This document shows, piece after piece, positions 14,534 through 22,714 of a DNA stretch of 64,000 bases. Source of the stretch: Bacteroidaceae bacterium (GTDB lineage Bacteria; Bacteroidota; Bacteroidia; Bacteroidales; Bacteroidaceae). Each line of letters opens with the position of its first letter. Position 1 is the first letter of the stretch. A program made the translations under genes and the position numbers. The notes beneath the pieces are model-generated. The model was not told the origin of the DNA, searched no databases, and was given only the letters and a program-made list of their open reading frames with translations. The DNA lies in assembly GCA_024698925.1 (NCBI GenBank), contig JAILQO010000081.1, forward strand, positions 40,007 to 104,006, written 5' to 3'.

Positions 14534-16690
14534 ATGAAACGTTTACTTATTTCTTGTCTTGCCTTGACGCTTGCCTATGCGGCCAACGCCAAGGATGTGT
14601 TCGTGAATACTCCGCACACGACACTGATGCTCTCTGTCAATGAGGGCAACACCCCACGCATTCATTATTACGGTTCACGCATCCGCCCCGAGCAGGCTCA
14701 AGAGGTTTATGATGCGATGAGCATCAACTACGACGCCTATCCTGCTTTCGGCCGTAACAGTTACGACGAAACGGCATTGAGCGTCACCCACGCCGATGGC
14801 AATATGAGTACGGAACTGGCCATCACGGGCTCACGTACAGAAGGCGATCTGACCATCATCTCCATGAAGGACAAGAAATATGAGTTCTTCGTTGATATTT
14901 ACTACAAGGCCAATGACAAGAGCGACGTGATAGAGACTTGGACGGTGATTCGCAATGGCGAGAAAAAGCCGATCCGTTTGGAACAGTACGCGAGCGGTGT
15001 CATGACACTGCGTCAGGAGGGTGCCTGGATCACGCATTTCCACGGCACCTGGGGCGCTGAGGGTCAGATGACCGAGGAACCGTTGACGCCTGGCCTGAAG
15101 AACATCGTTTGTCACGATGGTGTGCGCGGTGGTATGAACGATCGTGCCGAGGTGATGATATCCCTGGATGGCAAACCGCAGGAGAATAGCGGACGTGTCA
15201 TCGGTGCAGCCCTTTGCTGGACCGGTAACTATAAGCTGCGTCTTGAGACACGCGGCAAATATCGCCACACACTTGTCGCCGGCATTGATGACCTTCACAC
15301 GACTTATACACTCAAGCCGGGCGAGACATTCCAGACACCGGAGCTGGCTTTGACCTATAGTGAAGAGGGTAAAGGCGGCGTCAGCCGTGCCTTCCACCGT
15401 TGGGGACGTAATGTGAAACTGCATAATGGCCACGGCTTGCGCGATATCCTCCTCAACTCTTGGGAGGGTGTCTATATGAACGTCAATCAGGAGGTTTGCG
15501 AGCAGATGATGGACGGCATCAAGGAATTGGGCGGTGAACTCTTCGTAGTCGATGATGGCTGGTTTGGTCGCAAGTACCGCCGCACAGACGATACGCAGGG
15601 CCTCGGTGACTGGATTACCGACACCGAGAAACTGCCAAACGGCGTACCGGCCCTCCTGAAGGCTGCCGAAGATCGCGGGCTGAAGTTCGGTATTTGGATT
15701 GAGCCTGAGATGACGAACTCCAAGAGTGAACTTTACGAAGCGCACCCCGACTGGGTCGTAGCTCATCCGACACGCGAACTCTCCAAGGGACGTGGCGGCA
15801 CTCAGCTCGTGCTGGACATGTCTAATCCCAAGGTGCAGGACTTCGTCGTGAGCATCGTGGATAACCTGGTTAAGGAGAACCCACACCTATATTATATTAA
15901 GTGGGACTGCAACATGTCGATGAACAACTTCGGCAGTAGCTACCTCAGCGGAGACAAACAGAGCCACCTGATCGTAGATTACCATCGCGGCCTGCAAAAG
16001 GCCCTGGAGCGTATCCGTGCAGCACATCCCAACCTCGTGATTCAACTTTGCGCCAGCGGCGGTGGACGTGTCAACTGGGGCTTTATGCCTTACTTTGACG
16101 AGTTCTGGGTGTCGGACGATACCGACGCTCAACAGCGCCTCTTCATCCAGTGGGGTACGAGTCACTTCTTCCCCACAATGGCTATGGCTCAGCATGTCAG
16201 CGCTTCACCCAATCACCAGACGCATCGCGTGATACCCATCAAGTTCCGCTTTGACGTGGCTATGACGGGACGTCTGGGTATGGAGATGAAGCCCAGCGAT
16301 CTCAACGATCGTGAGCGTGAGTATGCCAAGAAGGCCGTGGCGTTCTACAAGGAGATTCGTCCGATTATCCAGCTGGGCGACCAGTACCGTCTGATTTCAC
16401 CTTACGATGGTAACGGTTTCTGCAGCGAGATGTTCGTGACAGAGGATAAGTCTGAGGCTGTTTTCTTCTGCTACAAATTTGAACACTATGTGGATCTGCA
16501 GACGCCCCGCTGGCACATGGCTGGCTTGGATCCCGATGCGACCTATCGCCTGAATGAGTTCGCATGCTCGGAACGTCAGCACTACTTCGAGAACAAGACC
16601 TTCTCCGGTAAGTTCCTGATGGAAATGGGCTTGGACGCGAATCTGAGCGGCCAGTTCTCCAGTCGTGTCATCCGCCTGACCAAGATATAA
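14534..16690 (+). CDS. GH36 alpha-galactosidase
   Basis: 718 residues, signal peptide MKRLLISCLALTLAYAANA, then the three-domain GH36 layout: N-terminal beta-supersandwich, TIM barrel from about residue 300, and a short C-terminal beta domain. The barrel shows FVVDDGWFG, FGIWIEPEM, YIKWDCNMS (nucleophile D458) and WVSDDTDA (acid/base around D528). These are the standard retaining alpha-galactosidase residues and both are intact. The enzyme releases terminal alpha-galactose from oligosaccharides, galactomannan or glycoproteins. The signal peptide indicates periplasmic or outer location. It is expressed alone from its own promoter and closed by the terminator at 16715; its divergent neighbour is the arabinofuranosidase. 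Confidence 0.95.
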   Translation: MKRLLISCLALTLAYAANAKDVFVNTPHTTLMLSVNEGNTPRIHYYGSRIRPEQAQEVYDAMSINYDAYPAFGRNSYDETALSVTHADGNMSTELAITGSRTEGDLTIISMKDKKYEFFVDIYYKANDKSDVIETWTVIRNGEKKPIRLEQYASGVMTLRQEGAWITHFHGTWGAEGQMTEEPLTPGLKNIVCHDGVRGGMNDRAEVMISLDGKPQENSGRVIGAALCWTGNYKLRLETRGKYRHTLVAGIDDLHTTYTLKPGETFQTPELALTYSEEGKGGVSRAFHRWGRNVKLHNGHGLRDILLNSWEGVYMNVNQEVCEQMMDGIKELGGELFVVDDGWFGRKYRRTDDTQGLGDWITDTEKLPNGVPALLKAAEDRGLKFGIWIEPEMTNSKSELYEAHPDWVVAHPTRELSKGRGGTQLVLDMSNPKVQDFVVSIVDNLVKENPHLYYIKWDCNMSMNNFGSSYLSGDKQSHLIVDYHRGLQKALERIRAAHPNLVIQLCASGGGRVNWGFMPYFDEFWVSDDTDAQQRLFIQWGTSHFFPTMAMAQHVSASPNHQTHRVIPIKFRFDVAMTGRLGMEMKPSDLNDREREYAKKAVAFYKEIRPIIQLGDQYRLISPYDGNGFCSEMFVTEDKSEAVFFCYKFEHYVDLQTPRWHMAGLDPDATYRLNEFACSERQHYFENKTFSGKFLMEMGLDANLSGQFSSRVIRLTKI

Positions 16691-16714
16691 TTCGTCGTTG
16701 AATACGTGCGTAAT

Positions 16715-16747
16715 GAGCTGTGGCAATTGATTTGTCGCAGCTCTTTT
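16715..16747 (+). terminator. Intrinsic terminator after GH36 gene
   Basis: GAGCTGTG...CGCAGCTC stem followed by TTTTCGTTT. It belongs to the GCTGTG/CACAGC terminator family also seen at 33468, 33743 and 52573. Confidence 0.75.
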
Positions 16748-16848
16748 CGTTTGATTCAAGCGTGTTGATGAACGATGCCGAAAAAAGAAAATGGAGACAA
16801 AAGTGAAAAAAACTTGGCACTTTGAACCATTTACTCTAAACTTTTCAC

Positions 16849-16856
16849 TACCTTTG
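16849..16856 (+). promoter_or_regulatory. -7 element (TACCTTTG) for tRNA-Ser
   Basis: TACCTTTGC 28 nt before the first base of the tRNA; a TTTG at 16821 is somewhat further upstream than the consensus spacing. Confidence 0.6.
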
Positions 16857-16883
16857 CAGCCGCAATCGCAGGATTGCGCTCTT

Positions 16884-16971
16884 GGAGAGATGCCAGAGTG
16901 ACCGATTGGGCCGGACTCGAAATCCGGTGAACGGCTTGTCCGTTCCGGGGGTTTGAATCCCTCTCTCTCCG
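16884..16971 (+). tRNA. tRNA-Ser(CGA)
   Basis: An 88-nt class II tRNA. The acceptor pairs GGAGAGA with TCTCTCC and has discriminator G. The anticodon stem CCGGA/TCCGG encloses the loop CTCGAAA (anticodon CGA, reads UCG), and the long variable arm and TTTGAAT T-loop fit serine. CCA is not encoded. A hairpin terminator follows 9 nt downstream. Confidence 0.96.
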
Positions 16972-16980
16972 CATACAAAA

Positions 16981-17012
16981 ACAGACGTCAGTGAACTGGC
17001 GCCTGTTTTTGT
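16981..17012. terminator. Bidirectional terminator between tRNA-Ser and GH43-like gene
   Basis: ACAGACGTCAGT / ACTGGCGCCTGT stem (12 pairs with two imperfect) and 2-nt loop, flanked by T5 on the plus strand and A5 on the other side, so it can serve the tRNA and the convergent minus-strand gene. Confidence 0.8.
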
Positions 17013-17043
17013 TTTACTTGACGAGCAACTCGTCTTGGGTGCG

Positions 17044-18063
17044 TTATTCTGGATTAAGCACCGGACGGTCCTGGTTGTTCCACGTCACGGGCTTGTAGAA
17101 AATGGCGCGCTTTTCGTCCTCACCTTCCATCCATTTACCTTGATAGAGGAGGTAGTATGCCTGTTTCTCATCGGCCGAGGGTACGAGATAGATGTTGGAA
17201 GCGCTATACACGGTGCTGTCGCCAATAGCGATGGGTTCGGGGGATTTTGTCCAAACCTCCGGCTCCAACAGGTTGGAGGTAGCGGGCGCTGTGAGGAGCC
17301 CCAGGAACTGGTATTTCGTCCACACGCCGCTTGCCGAATAGAAGACGCAGACGTGGCGGCCGTCAGGGGACAGAAACGCTTCGGGATTCTCGTTGACATA
17401 GATGGGATAGGCCGAGCGGCTACCGTCCGGATTGATCCATTGGCGTTCCCATTCATACTCCGGCTTCGACAACATGACGCGCTCGGAATCCACCGTCCAG
17501 GGATCTTTGAGGTGGGCAATATAGATGCACTGGGTCTCGTGCTCAACACGGCGCTTGGGCCATCCGGACCAGAACAGATAGAGTTCACCGCGCACGGAGA
17601 GCACGGTTGGGTGCAATCCGAAGTTCCATTCAGCGTTGGTCTGTAAACAGCCTTTCAGTACCCATTCGCCTTCCATGGGATTGCCGGACGTGTTCTCGAT
17701 GACATAGAGCTGGTGGTTATCGGTGTTCCCGTCAGTATCCGCTTCGAAATAGATATACCATATGTTACCTAAGCGGAAGAGTTCCGGCGACCAGATATGG
17801 TTCATCGTGTCATTCTGCCATATCATCTTAGGTTTTGCCGTTGCTAACCCTTCAAGATCATCCGCTTCGTACAGACTGATGCTGTTGGAGCGTTTAGGCT
17901 GGCGGAGGAAATAGTATTTGCCGTCCTGGAATACCGCCTGCGGGTATTCGGCATCTTGAAACAGAATCTTGGACACGAGTGTATCCTGGGACTGAGAATC
18001 TCCGCAAGCGGCCATCGACATGATGAGGAGCAGGGTCAATAAGGTGAAAAAGTATCGTTTCAT
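17044..18063 (-). CDS. GH43-fold beta-propeller lipoprotein with altered active-site positions
   Basis: 339 residues from the ATG that directly precedes a type II signal peptide (lipobox SMAAC); an in-frame extension upstream crosses the promoter and was rejected. Five-bladed propeller landmarks of GH43 arabinan-type enzymes are present: DGKYYFLRQ, HIWSPELFRLGNIWYIYF, GELYLFWSGWP, VNENPEAF and CVFYSASG. Compared with active relatives, the base Asp (ADPxV) is Tyr40 (EYPQAVF), the middle Asp (xDxTV) is His151 (LHPTV), and the late His is replaced (YSASN), while the acid Glu (E225 in VNEN) is kept. It may therefore bind rather than cleave arabinose-type glycans, or use different chemistry. The alignment was made by eye. 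It has a near-ideal promoter (18091-18121) and is transcribed alone. Confidence 0.72.
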   Translation of the reverse strand: MKRYFFTLLTLLLIMSMAACGDSQSQDTLVSKILFQDAEYPQAVFQDGKYYFLRQPKRSNSISLYEADDLEGLATAKPKMIWQNDTMNHIWSPELFRLGNIWYIYFEADTDGNTDNHQLYVIENTSGNPMEGEWVLKGCLQTNAEWNFGLHPTVLSVRGELYLFWSGWPKRRVEHETQCIYIAHLKDPWTVDSERVMLSKPEYEWERQWINPDGSRSAYPIYVNENPEAFLSPDGRHVCVFYSASGVWTKYQFLGLLTAPATSNLLEPEVWTKSPEPIAIGDSTVYSASNIYLVPSADEKQAYYLLYQGKWMEGEDEKRAIFYKPVTWNNQDRPVLNPE

Positions 18064-18090
18064 AGGAGACTTAGTTCGCTTTTTGCGTGG

Positions 18091-18121
18091 CAAAGATATA
18101 ACAAGTTTTTCAAAGAACAAA
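18091..18121 (-). promoter_or_regulatory. Full Bacteroidota promoter TTTG-N19-TATCTTTG
   Basis: On the minus strand TTTG (18121-18118), a 19-nt spacer and TATCTTTG (18098-18091) match the sigma-ABfr consensus. The predicted start lies about 20 nt before the ATG at 18063, which supports that start codon. Confidence 0.85.
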
Positions 18122-18203
18122 AAAAACAAGTCTTAACTTTCTCCTACGACGGGCACAGAGCGTTTATGAGCTTTTTTTTGTGTCATTTGAATAGCATTTT
18201 TCC

Positions 18204-18233
18204 TTGTATGCGATGAATATTTTGTTATTTTGC
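18204..18233 (+). promoter_or_regulatory. Probable promoter of the polysaccharide utilisation operon
   Basis: TTG (18204-18206), 19-nt spacer, TATTTTGC (18226-18233), one base short of TAnnTTTG. Transcription from about 18240 would leave a leader of roughly 210 nt before the first gene, long enough for post-transcriptional control. Confidence 0.55.
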
Positions 18234-18448
18234 ACCGTAAACTTGTGAAAGTTCTGCATTTTTCGGATGAAATGGTTAGGTTAAATACACATTGAGATAA
18301 GTAAGATTAGTTAGTTCATTTTAGTTAGTTAGTTTTGTACGTAGTCAGCGGGCTATGGTCTGTTTAGGTAAAAAAGATTGTTTGGGATAATGAGATGAAC
18401 ATAGAGGAATATTTTGAAATAATACAATCATATATTATTATTAAATCA

Positions 18449-20908
18449 ATGAAGACAACATTCAGAGTAATCACAAATGCCGTAGCGGCGATGTTGATTT
18501 TTTGCGGTATCGGGTGTGCCAGCCAGGCGGGCGGCTCATCTGCTGATTTGTTTACCCCTTATCAAGTAACGGACCTGCGTGCACCGTCTGTACCTTTGCT
18601 CGTTTCTGATCCCTATTTTTCTATTTGGTCTCCTTATAATAAGCTGACCGATGGCACCACACGCCATTGGACTAACGACGAGAAGCCGCTGGATGGCTTC
18701 CTGACCGTAGATGGGCAGCAGTATCGTTGGATGGGTGCCGATCGCACCGTGTTCAAGACACTGGTGCCGATGGCTGACGAGCAGGCTTGGGAAGGCCTGT
18801 ATTCACGCAACGTGCAGCGTGACGGCTGGCAGCAGCCCGCGTACAGTGCTGGCGCAGACTGGCAGATGGGACAGGCCGCGTGGGGTAGTGATGGCCTCAG
18901 CTTTGTCCGTACGCATTGGAGCGCTCTGAACAGCGATCTTTATGTGCGCCGTCCCTTCACGCTCACGGAAGAGGATTTGCAGAAGGACCTGTGGATTGTC
19001 TATTCCCATGACGATGTATTCGAGCTTTTCCTCAATGGTACGAAAGTAGCGGATACAGGCGAGACGTGGGTGGATGGCGTACAGCTTCACCTTACGGGCG
19101 AGCTGAAGGAGCTGCTGCATTCAGGCGAGAACCTGTTGGCTGCTCACTGCCACAATACCACGGGCGGCGCTTATACCGACTTCGGACTTTACTGCAACAC
19201 CAATGTGAGCGGCCCCGAGGTGAAGATTGCCGAGCAGAAGAGCGTCAGCGTGCTGGCTACCAACACCTATTATACGTTCGCGTGCGGGCCCGTAGAGCTG
19301 GATGTCGTGTTCACGGCTCCCTTCCTGATGGACGACTACGATTTGCTCTCTTCCCCCATCAACTATATTTCCTATCAGGTGCGCAGTACGGACGGCGAAG
19401 CTCATGATGTGCAGTTCAGCGTGACCGCTGCCCGTGAACTGGCACTCAACAAGAAGAGCCAGCGCACCACGACCGAGCTCATCACCGAGGGCGGCATTCA
19501 GTACGGCAAGTGCGGTACCGTGGATCAGCCCATTCTGGCCAAGAAGGGCGACGGCATCTGCATCGACTGGGGCTATCTCTATGTGCCCGCCATCAACGGT
19601 GAAGTCAGTACTTCTGAGGACGGGAGCATTACCTTCAGCCGCGACCTCGGTCAGACCAAGCAGGCTGCCAATTTCATGATGATTGGCTATGACGAGGTGC
19701 AGGATATTGAATACATGTACAAGCGCTATAAGGGCTATTGGGCCCACGAAGGCGAAGTGAGCATCTTCGACATGTTCAACCGTTTGAACAAGGAGTATGT
19801 AAGCATCATGAAGCGTTGCCGTGACTTCGATAAGGTGATTTACGATGATGCCATGAATTCCGGCGACAAGAAATATGCCGAGATCCTTTCCGCTTCCTAT
19901 CGTCACGTGATTGCTGCTCACAAGCTCTTCAAGGACGAGGACGGCAACCTCTTGTTCTTCTCCAAGGAGAATAACTCCAATGGTTGCGTGAATACGGTTG
20001 ACCTGACCTATCCCGAGGCGCCCCTCTTCCTCATCTACAACCCTGAGCTGCAGAAGGCTCAGATGACCTCGATCTTCGACTACAGCTATAGTGGCCGTTG
20101 GACCAAGCCCTTCGCGGCGCACGACCTTGGTACCTATCCCATCGCCAATGGTCAGGTCTATGGTGGCGACATGCCGCTGGAGGAGGCCGGCAATATGTTG
20201 ACGCTGGCTGCACAGCTGTGCCGCATCGACGGTAATACGAAGTATGTGGACAAGTACTGGGATATCATCACGACTTGGGCCGACTATCTCTCTGAGAACG
20301 GTCAGGATCCCGCCAACCAGCTTTGCACGGATGACTTCGCAGGCCACTGGGCTCACAACGCCAACCTTTCTATCAAGGCGATCATGGGTATTGCCGGCTA
20401 TGCAGAGATGGCACGTATCAAGGGTGATCTGGAAACGGCTGAAAAGTACATGACCAGAGCCAAGGAAATGGCGGTGAAATGGGAGGCTGACGCCCTTGAG
20501 GGCGATCACTATCGTCTGGCATTCGACCGCGAAGATACGTGGAGCCAGAAGTACAATATGATTTGGGACAAACTGTGGAATCTGAATATCTTCCCCAACG
20601 ATGCCATGGAGCGTGATGTGCAGTACTATCTTACCAAACAGAACAAATATGGTCTGCCGCTTGACTGCCGTAAGGACTATACCAAGAGTGACTGGATTAT
20701 GTGGACTGCTGGTATGGCTAAGGATAAGGCTGATTTCCTCCAGTTTGTTGAACCGCTTTACAAATACATGGATGAGACCGGTTCTCGCGTTCCCACCAGT
20801 GACTGGTATGATACCAAGACTGGTCTGATGGTTGGATTCAAGGCACGCTCGGTCATTGCCGGCCACTGGATGCGTGTTCTTGTGGACAAACTGCAAGCTG
20901 AAAAATAA
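18449..20908 (+). CDS. DUF4965/GtaA-type lipoprotein, first gene of the PUL operon
   Basis: 819 residues from the ATG before MKTTFRVITN; a short upstream in-frame extension is unlikely because the type II signal peptide (lipobox GIGC) starts here. The layout matches the DUF5127-DUF4965-DUF1793 family, named after fungal glutaminase A: LLVSDPYFSIWSP at the N-terminus, YYTFACGPVELDVVFTAP, FSKENNSNGCVNTVDLTYP and DLGTYPIANGQVYGGDMP in the helical barrel. A galactose-binding-like jelly roll is inserted at about residues 110-260 (SHDDVFELFLNGTKV). Many Bacteroidota PULs carry this family, but its reaction is not established to my knowledge; the (alpha/alpha)6-like barrel suggests a glycosidase or amidase. 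A close paralogue is at 56367-59057. Confidence 0.82.
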   Translation: MKTTFRVITNAVAAMLIFCGIGCASQAGGSSADLFTPYQVTDLRAPSVPLLVSDPYFSIWSPYNKLTDGTTRHWTNDEKPLDGFLTVDGQQYRWMGADRTVFKTLVPMADEQAWEGLYSRNVQRDGWQQPAYSAGADWQMGQAAWGSDGLSFVRTHWSALNSDLYVRRPFTLTEEDLQKDLWIVYSHDDVFELFLNGTKVADTGETWVDGVQLHLTGELKELLHSGENLLAAHCHNTTGGAYTDFGLYCNTNVSGPEVKIAEQKSVSVLATNTYYTFACGPVELDVVFTAPFLMDDYDLLSSPINYISYQVRSTDGEAHDVQFSVTAARELALNKKSQRTTTELITEGGIQYGKCGTVDQPILAKKGDGICIDWGYLYVPAINGEVSTSEDGSITFSRDLGQTKQAANFMMIGYDEVQDIEYMYKRYKGYWAHEGEVSIFDMFNRLNKEYVSIMKRCRDFDKVIYDDAMNSGDKKYAEILSASYRHVIAAHKLFKDEDGNLLFFSKENNSNGCVNTVDLTYPEAPLFLIYNPELQKAQMTSIFDYSYSGRWTKPFAAHDLGTYPIANGQVYGGDMPLEEAGNMLTLAAQLCRIDGNTKYVDKYWDIITTWADYLSENGQDPANQLCTDDFAGHWAHNANLSIKAIMGIAGYAEMARIKGDLETAEKYMTRAKEMAVKWEADALEGDHYRLAFDREDTWSQKYNMIWDKLWNLNIFPNDAMERDVQYYLTKQNKYGLPLDCRKDYTKSDWIMWTAGMAKDKADFLQFVEPLYKYMDETGSRVPTSDWYDTKTGLMVGFKARSVIAGHWMRVLVDKLQAEK

Positions 20909-20924
20909 TTAACCAAATACAAAT

Positions 20925-22700
20925 ATGATGAAGAAACTCAAATCAACAGTCTGGCATGGGTACCTCTGTGGTATCCTGCTGGCGTTTGCGGTGGTTGGCT
21001 TCACAGCTTGTACCGACAAAGAGACGGACGACAAGAATGTAGCCTTCGACCCCAACCAGGAGATTGTTATCTCGGACTTCACGCCTAAGTCGGGAAGTAT
21101 GGGACAACAGCTTGTTATCCTGGGCAATAACTTTGGTAATGACAAGAGTCAGGTCAAAGTGAAGATCGGTGGAAAGGATGCAAAGGTCATCAACGTTTGC
21201 AACACCGCTCTCTATGCTTATATCCCCAGTGCTGCCTTTGACAAGATCGAGGGTAAGGACCTTTACGGCAGTGTGAGTGTTACCGTTGGTGACAAGACAG
21301 GTGTGGCCCCAGATCGCTTTGAATATGAGCGCAAGATGATTGTCGGCCGTCTTTGCGGCCAGAGCTTTGAGCGCTATGAGGATGTTACTTGGCAGGATGG
21401 TGGTTTCGATGAGTGCACGGGCTTCAAGAATGATGGTGTTATGCAGTTCTCGCCTTACAACCACGATCAGCTCTTCATTGTGTATGACCAGGAACCCCGT
21501 TTCGGTACGGTAGCCCACGGCATTCAGCTCCTTGACCTGAAGGCCAAGACCGTAGAGACGATTCTTCCGCTGAGTATGTTCCACAACGAGCGCTTGCGTA
21601 CGATTGATTTCGCTGTCGATCCTTTCGCATACGATGAAAACGGCGCTTTTGAACGCAGACAGAAAGTGGATGAAACCGGCACACCGATGGTTGATGATGA
21701 CCTGAATCCCATCATGGAGATGGTTGGTCGCGCCCCAGAAGGGTGGGAAGCTACGGCAACGCCCAATCAGAAGCGTTGGCGCGAGCATCTGATTATCTCT
21801 ACGGATAATAATAATGACCAGTATCGTGCACGCTCCGTCTATCTCGTGGACCGTGATGCGAATGGTAATTTCAGTAAGAATTCCAAGGTGATCGAGCTGG
21901 CCAACTATCGTCAGTGTAATGGAGCCTCTCTGCATCCTGTCAACGGCGAACTATATTTCACCAGTTACACACAGGGTGAAGTGCTTCGTCTGGAAATGGA
22001 TACCTATTGGGCTTCTCGCGACACGTCAGATGCCATGACCTTCAAGCCCTGGGATCCATACGTGAATAGCAACTTGACCGATGCCGGTGGCAACGTAACC
22101 GGAACCGGCGCCTTCGAGAAACTGTTTACCGTGCAGGATGTCTCATGGGAGTTCCAGATTGACATCCATCCCTCAGGAAAATACGCCTATATCGTAGTCA
22201 TCAATCGTAGTTATATCCTCCGCACCGATTATAACGAGACCACGAAACGCTTCTCCGCTCCTTATGTCATCGCTGGAGACATGAGTCATGCTGGCTTTCA
22301 GGATGGTGTCGGTAAGAGTGCACTCATGCATCGGCCCTATCAGGGAACGTTCGTGAAGAATGAGGATTATGAAGCTGCTGGTGCTTCCGATATCTATGAC
22401 TTCTATTTCTGTGACAGTGAGAACGACGCAATCCGTCTGCTCACGCCTGAAGGCATCGTCAAGACCTATGCGGGTGGTAGCGCAGCAACCCACGCCGATG
22501 GCAATACCTACGGTAACGAAAACGGTGAATTGCGCGATTTTGCCCGATTCCATCGCCCGACAGGACTTGTCAATGACGTCCACAAGGATGCCATCACAGG
22601 TCTGAATACCTTGATTTTCTACATCCTCGACACCTATAATTATATGATTCGTACCATCACCATGGAAGAGAATCTGGATGCAACAGTCGTGAATCCTTAA
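20925..22700 (+). CDS. IPT/TIG plus beta-propeller surface lipoprotein
   Basis: 591 residues with lipobox FTAC. Residues about 45-140 form an IPT/TIG immunoglobulin-like domain (ISDFTPKSGSMGQQLVILGNNFG). The rest resembles an NHL/six-bladed propeller (FQIDIHPSGKYAYIVV, FHRPTGLVNDV, NLIFYILDTYNYMIRT-like ending). This architecture is common between the first gene and susC in PULs, where such lipoproteins sit on the cell surface and help hold glycan. No catalytic motif is seen. The start is one of two adjacent ATGs (20925, 20928). It begins 16 bp after the previous stop and ends 14 bp before susC, so it is certainly in the operon. Confidence 0.82.
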   Translation: MMKKLKSTVWHGYLCGILLAFAVVGFTACTDKETDDKNVAFDPNQEIVISDFTPKSGSMGQQLVILGNNFGNDKSQVKVKIGGKDAKVINVCNTALYAYIPSAAFDKIEGKDLYGSVSVTVGDKTGVAPDRFEYERKMIVGRLCGQSFERYEDVTWQDGGFDECTGFKNDGVMQFSPYNHDQLFIVYDQEPRFGTVAHGIQLLDLKAKTVETILPLSMFHNERLRTIDFAVDPFAYDENGAFERRQKVDETGTPMVDDDLNPIMEMVGRAPEGWEATATPNQKRWREHLIISTDNNNDQYRARSVYLVDRDANGNFSKNSKVIELANYRQCNGASLHPVNGELYFTSYTQGEVLRLEMDTYWASRDTSDAMTFKPWDPYVNSNLTDAGGNVTGTGAFEKLFTVQDVSWEFQIDIHPSGKYAYIVVINRSYILRTDYNETTKRFSAPYVIAGDMSHAGFQDGVGKSALMHRPYQGTFVKNEDYEAAGASDIYDFYFCDSENDAIRLLTPEGIVKTYAGGSAATHADGNTYGNENGELRDFARFHRPTGLVNDVHKDAITGLNTLIFYILDTYNYMIRTITMEENLDATVVNP

Positions 22701-22714
22701 CGAATGCAATCATT

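Larger units (their letters stand above)
18064..18448. other. Divergent control region and long leader
   Basis: Contains the minus promoter (18091-18121), the plus promoter (18204-18233) and an AT-rich leader with repeated TTAGTTAG words (18305-18335). No gene or clear riboswitch fold is seen. Confidence 0.55.

Noticed and set aside
16972..17043. Integrated element at the tRNA-Ser 3' end
   Set aside because: No direct repeat of the tRNA 3' end, integrase or other mobility gene is seen; the region holds only a bidirectional terminator.
19121..20896. 591-codon minus-strand frame opposite the DUF4965-type gene
   Set aside because: The sense strand has firm family motifs; the antisense frame is composed of Ile/His/Val-rich shadow sequence.
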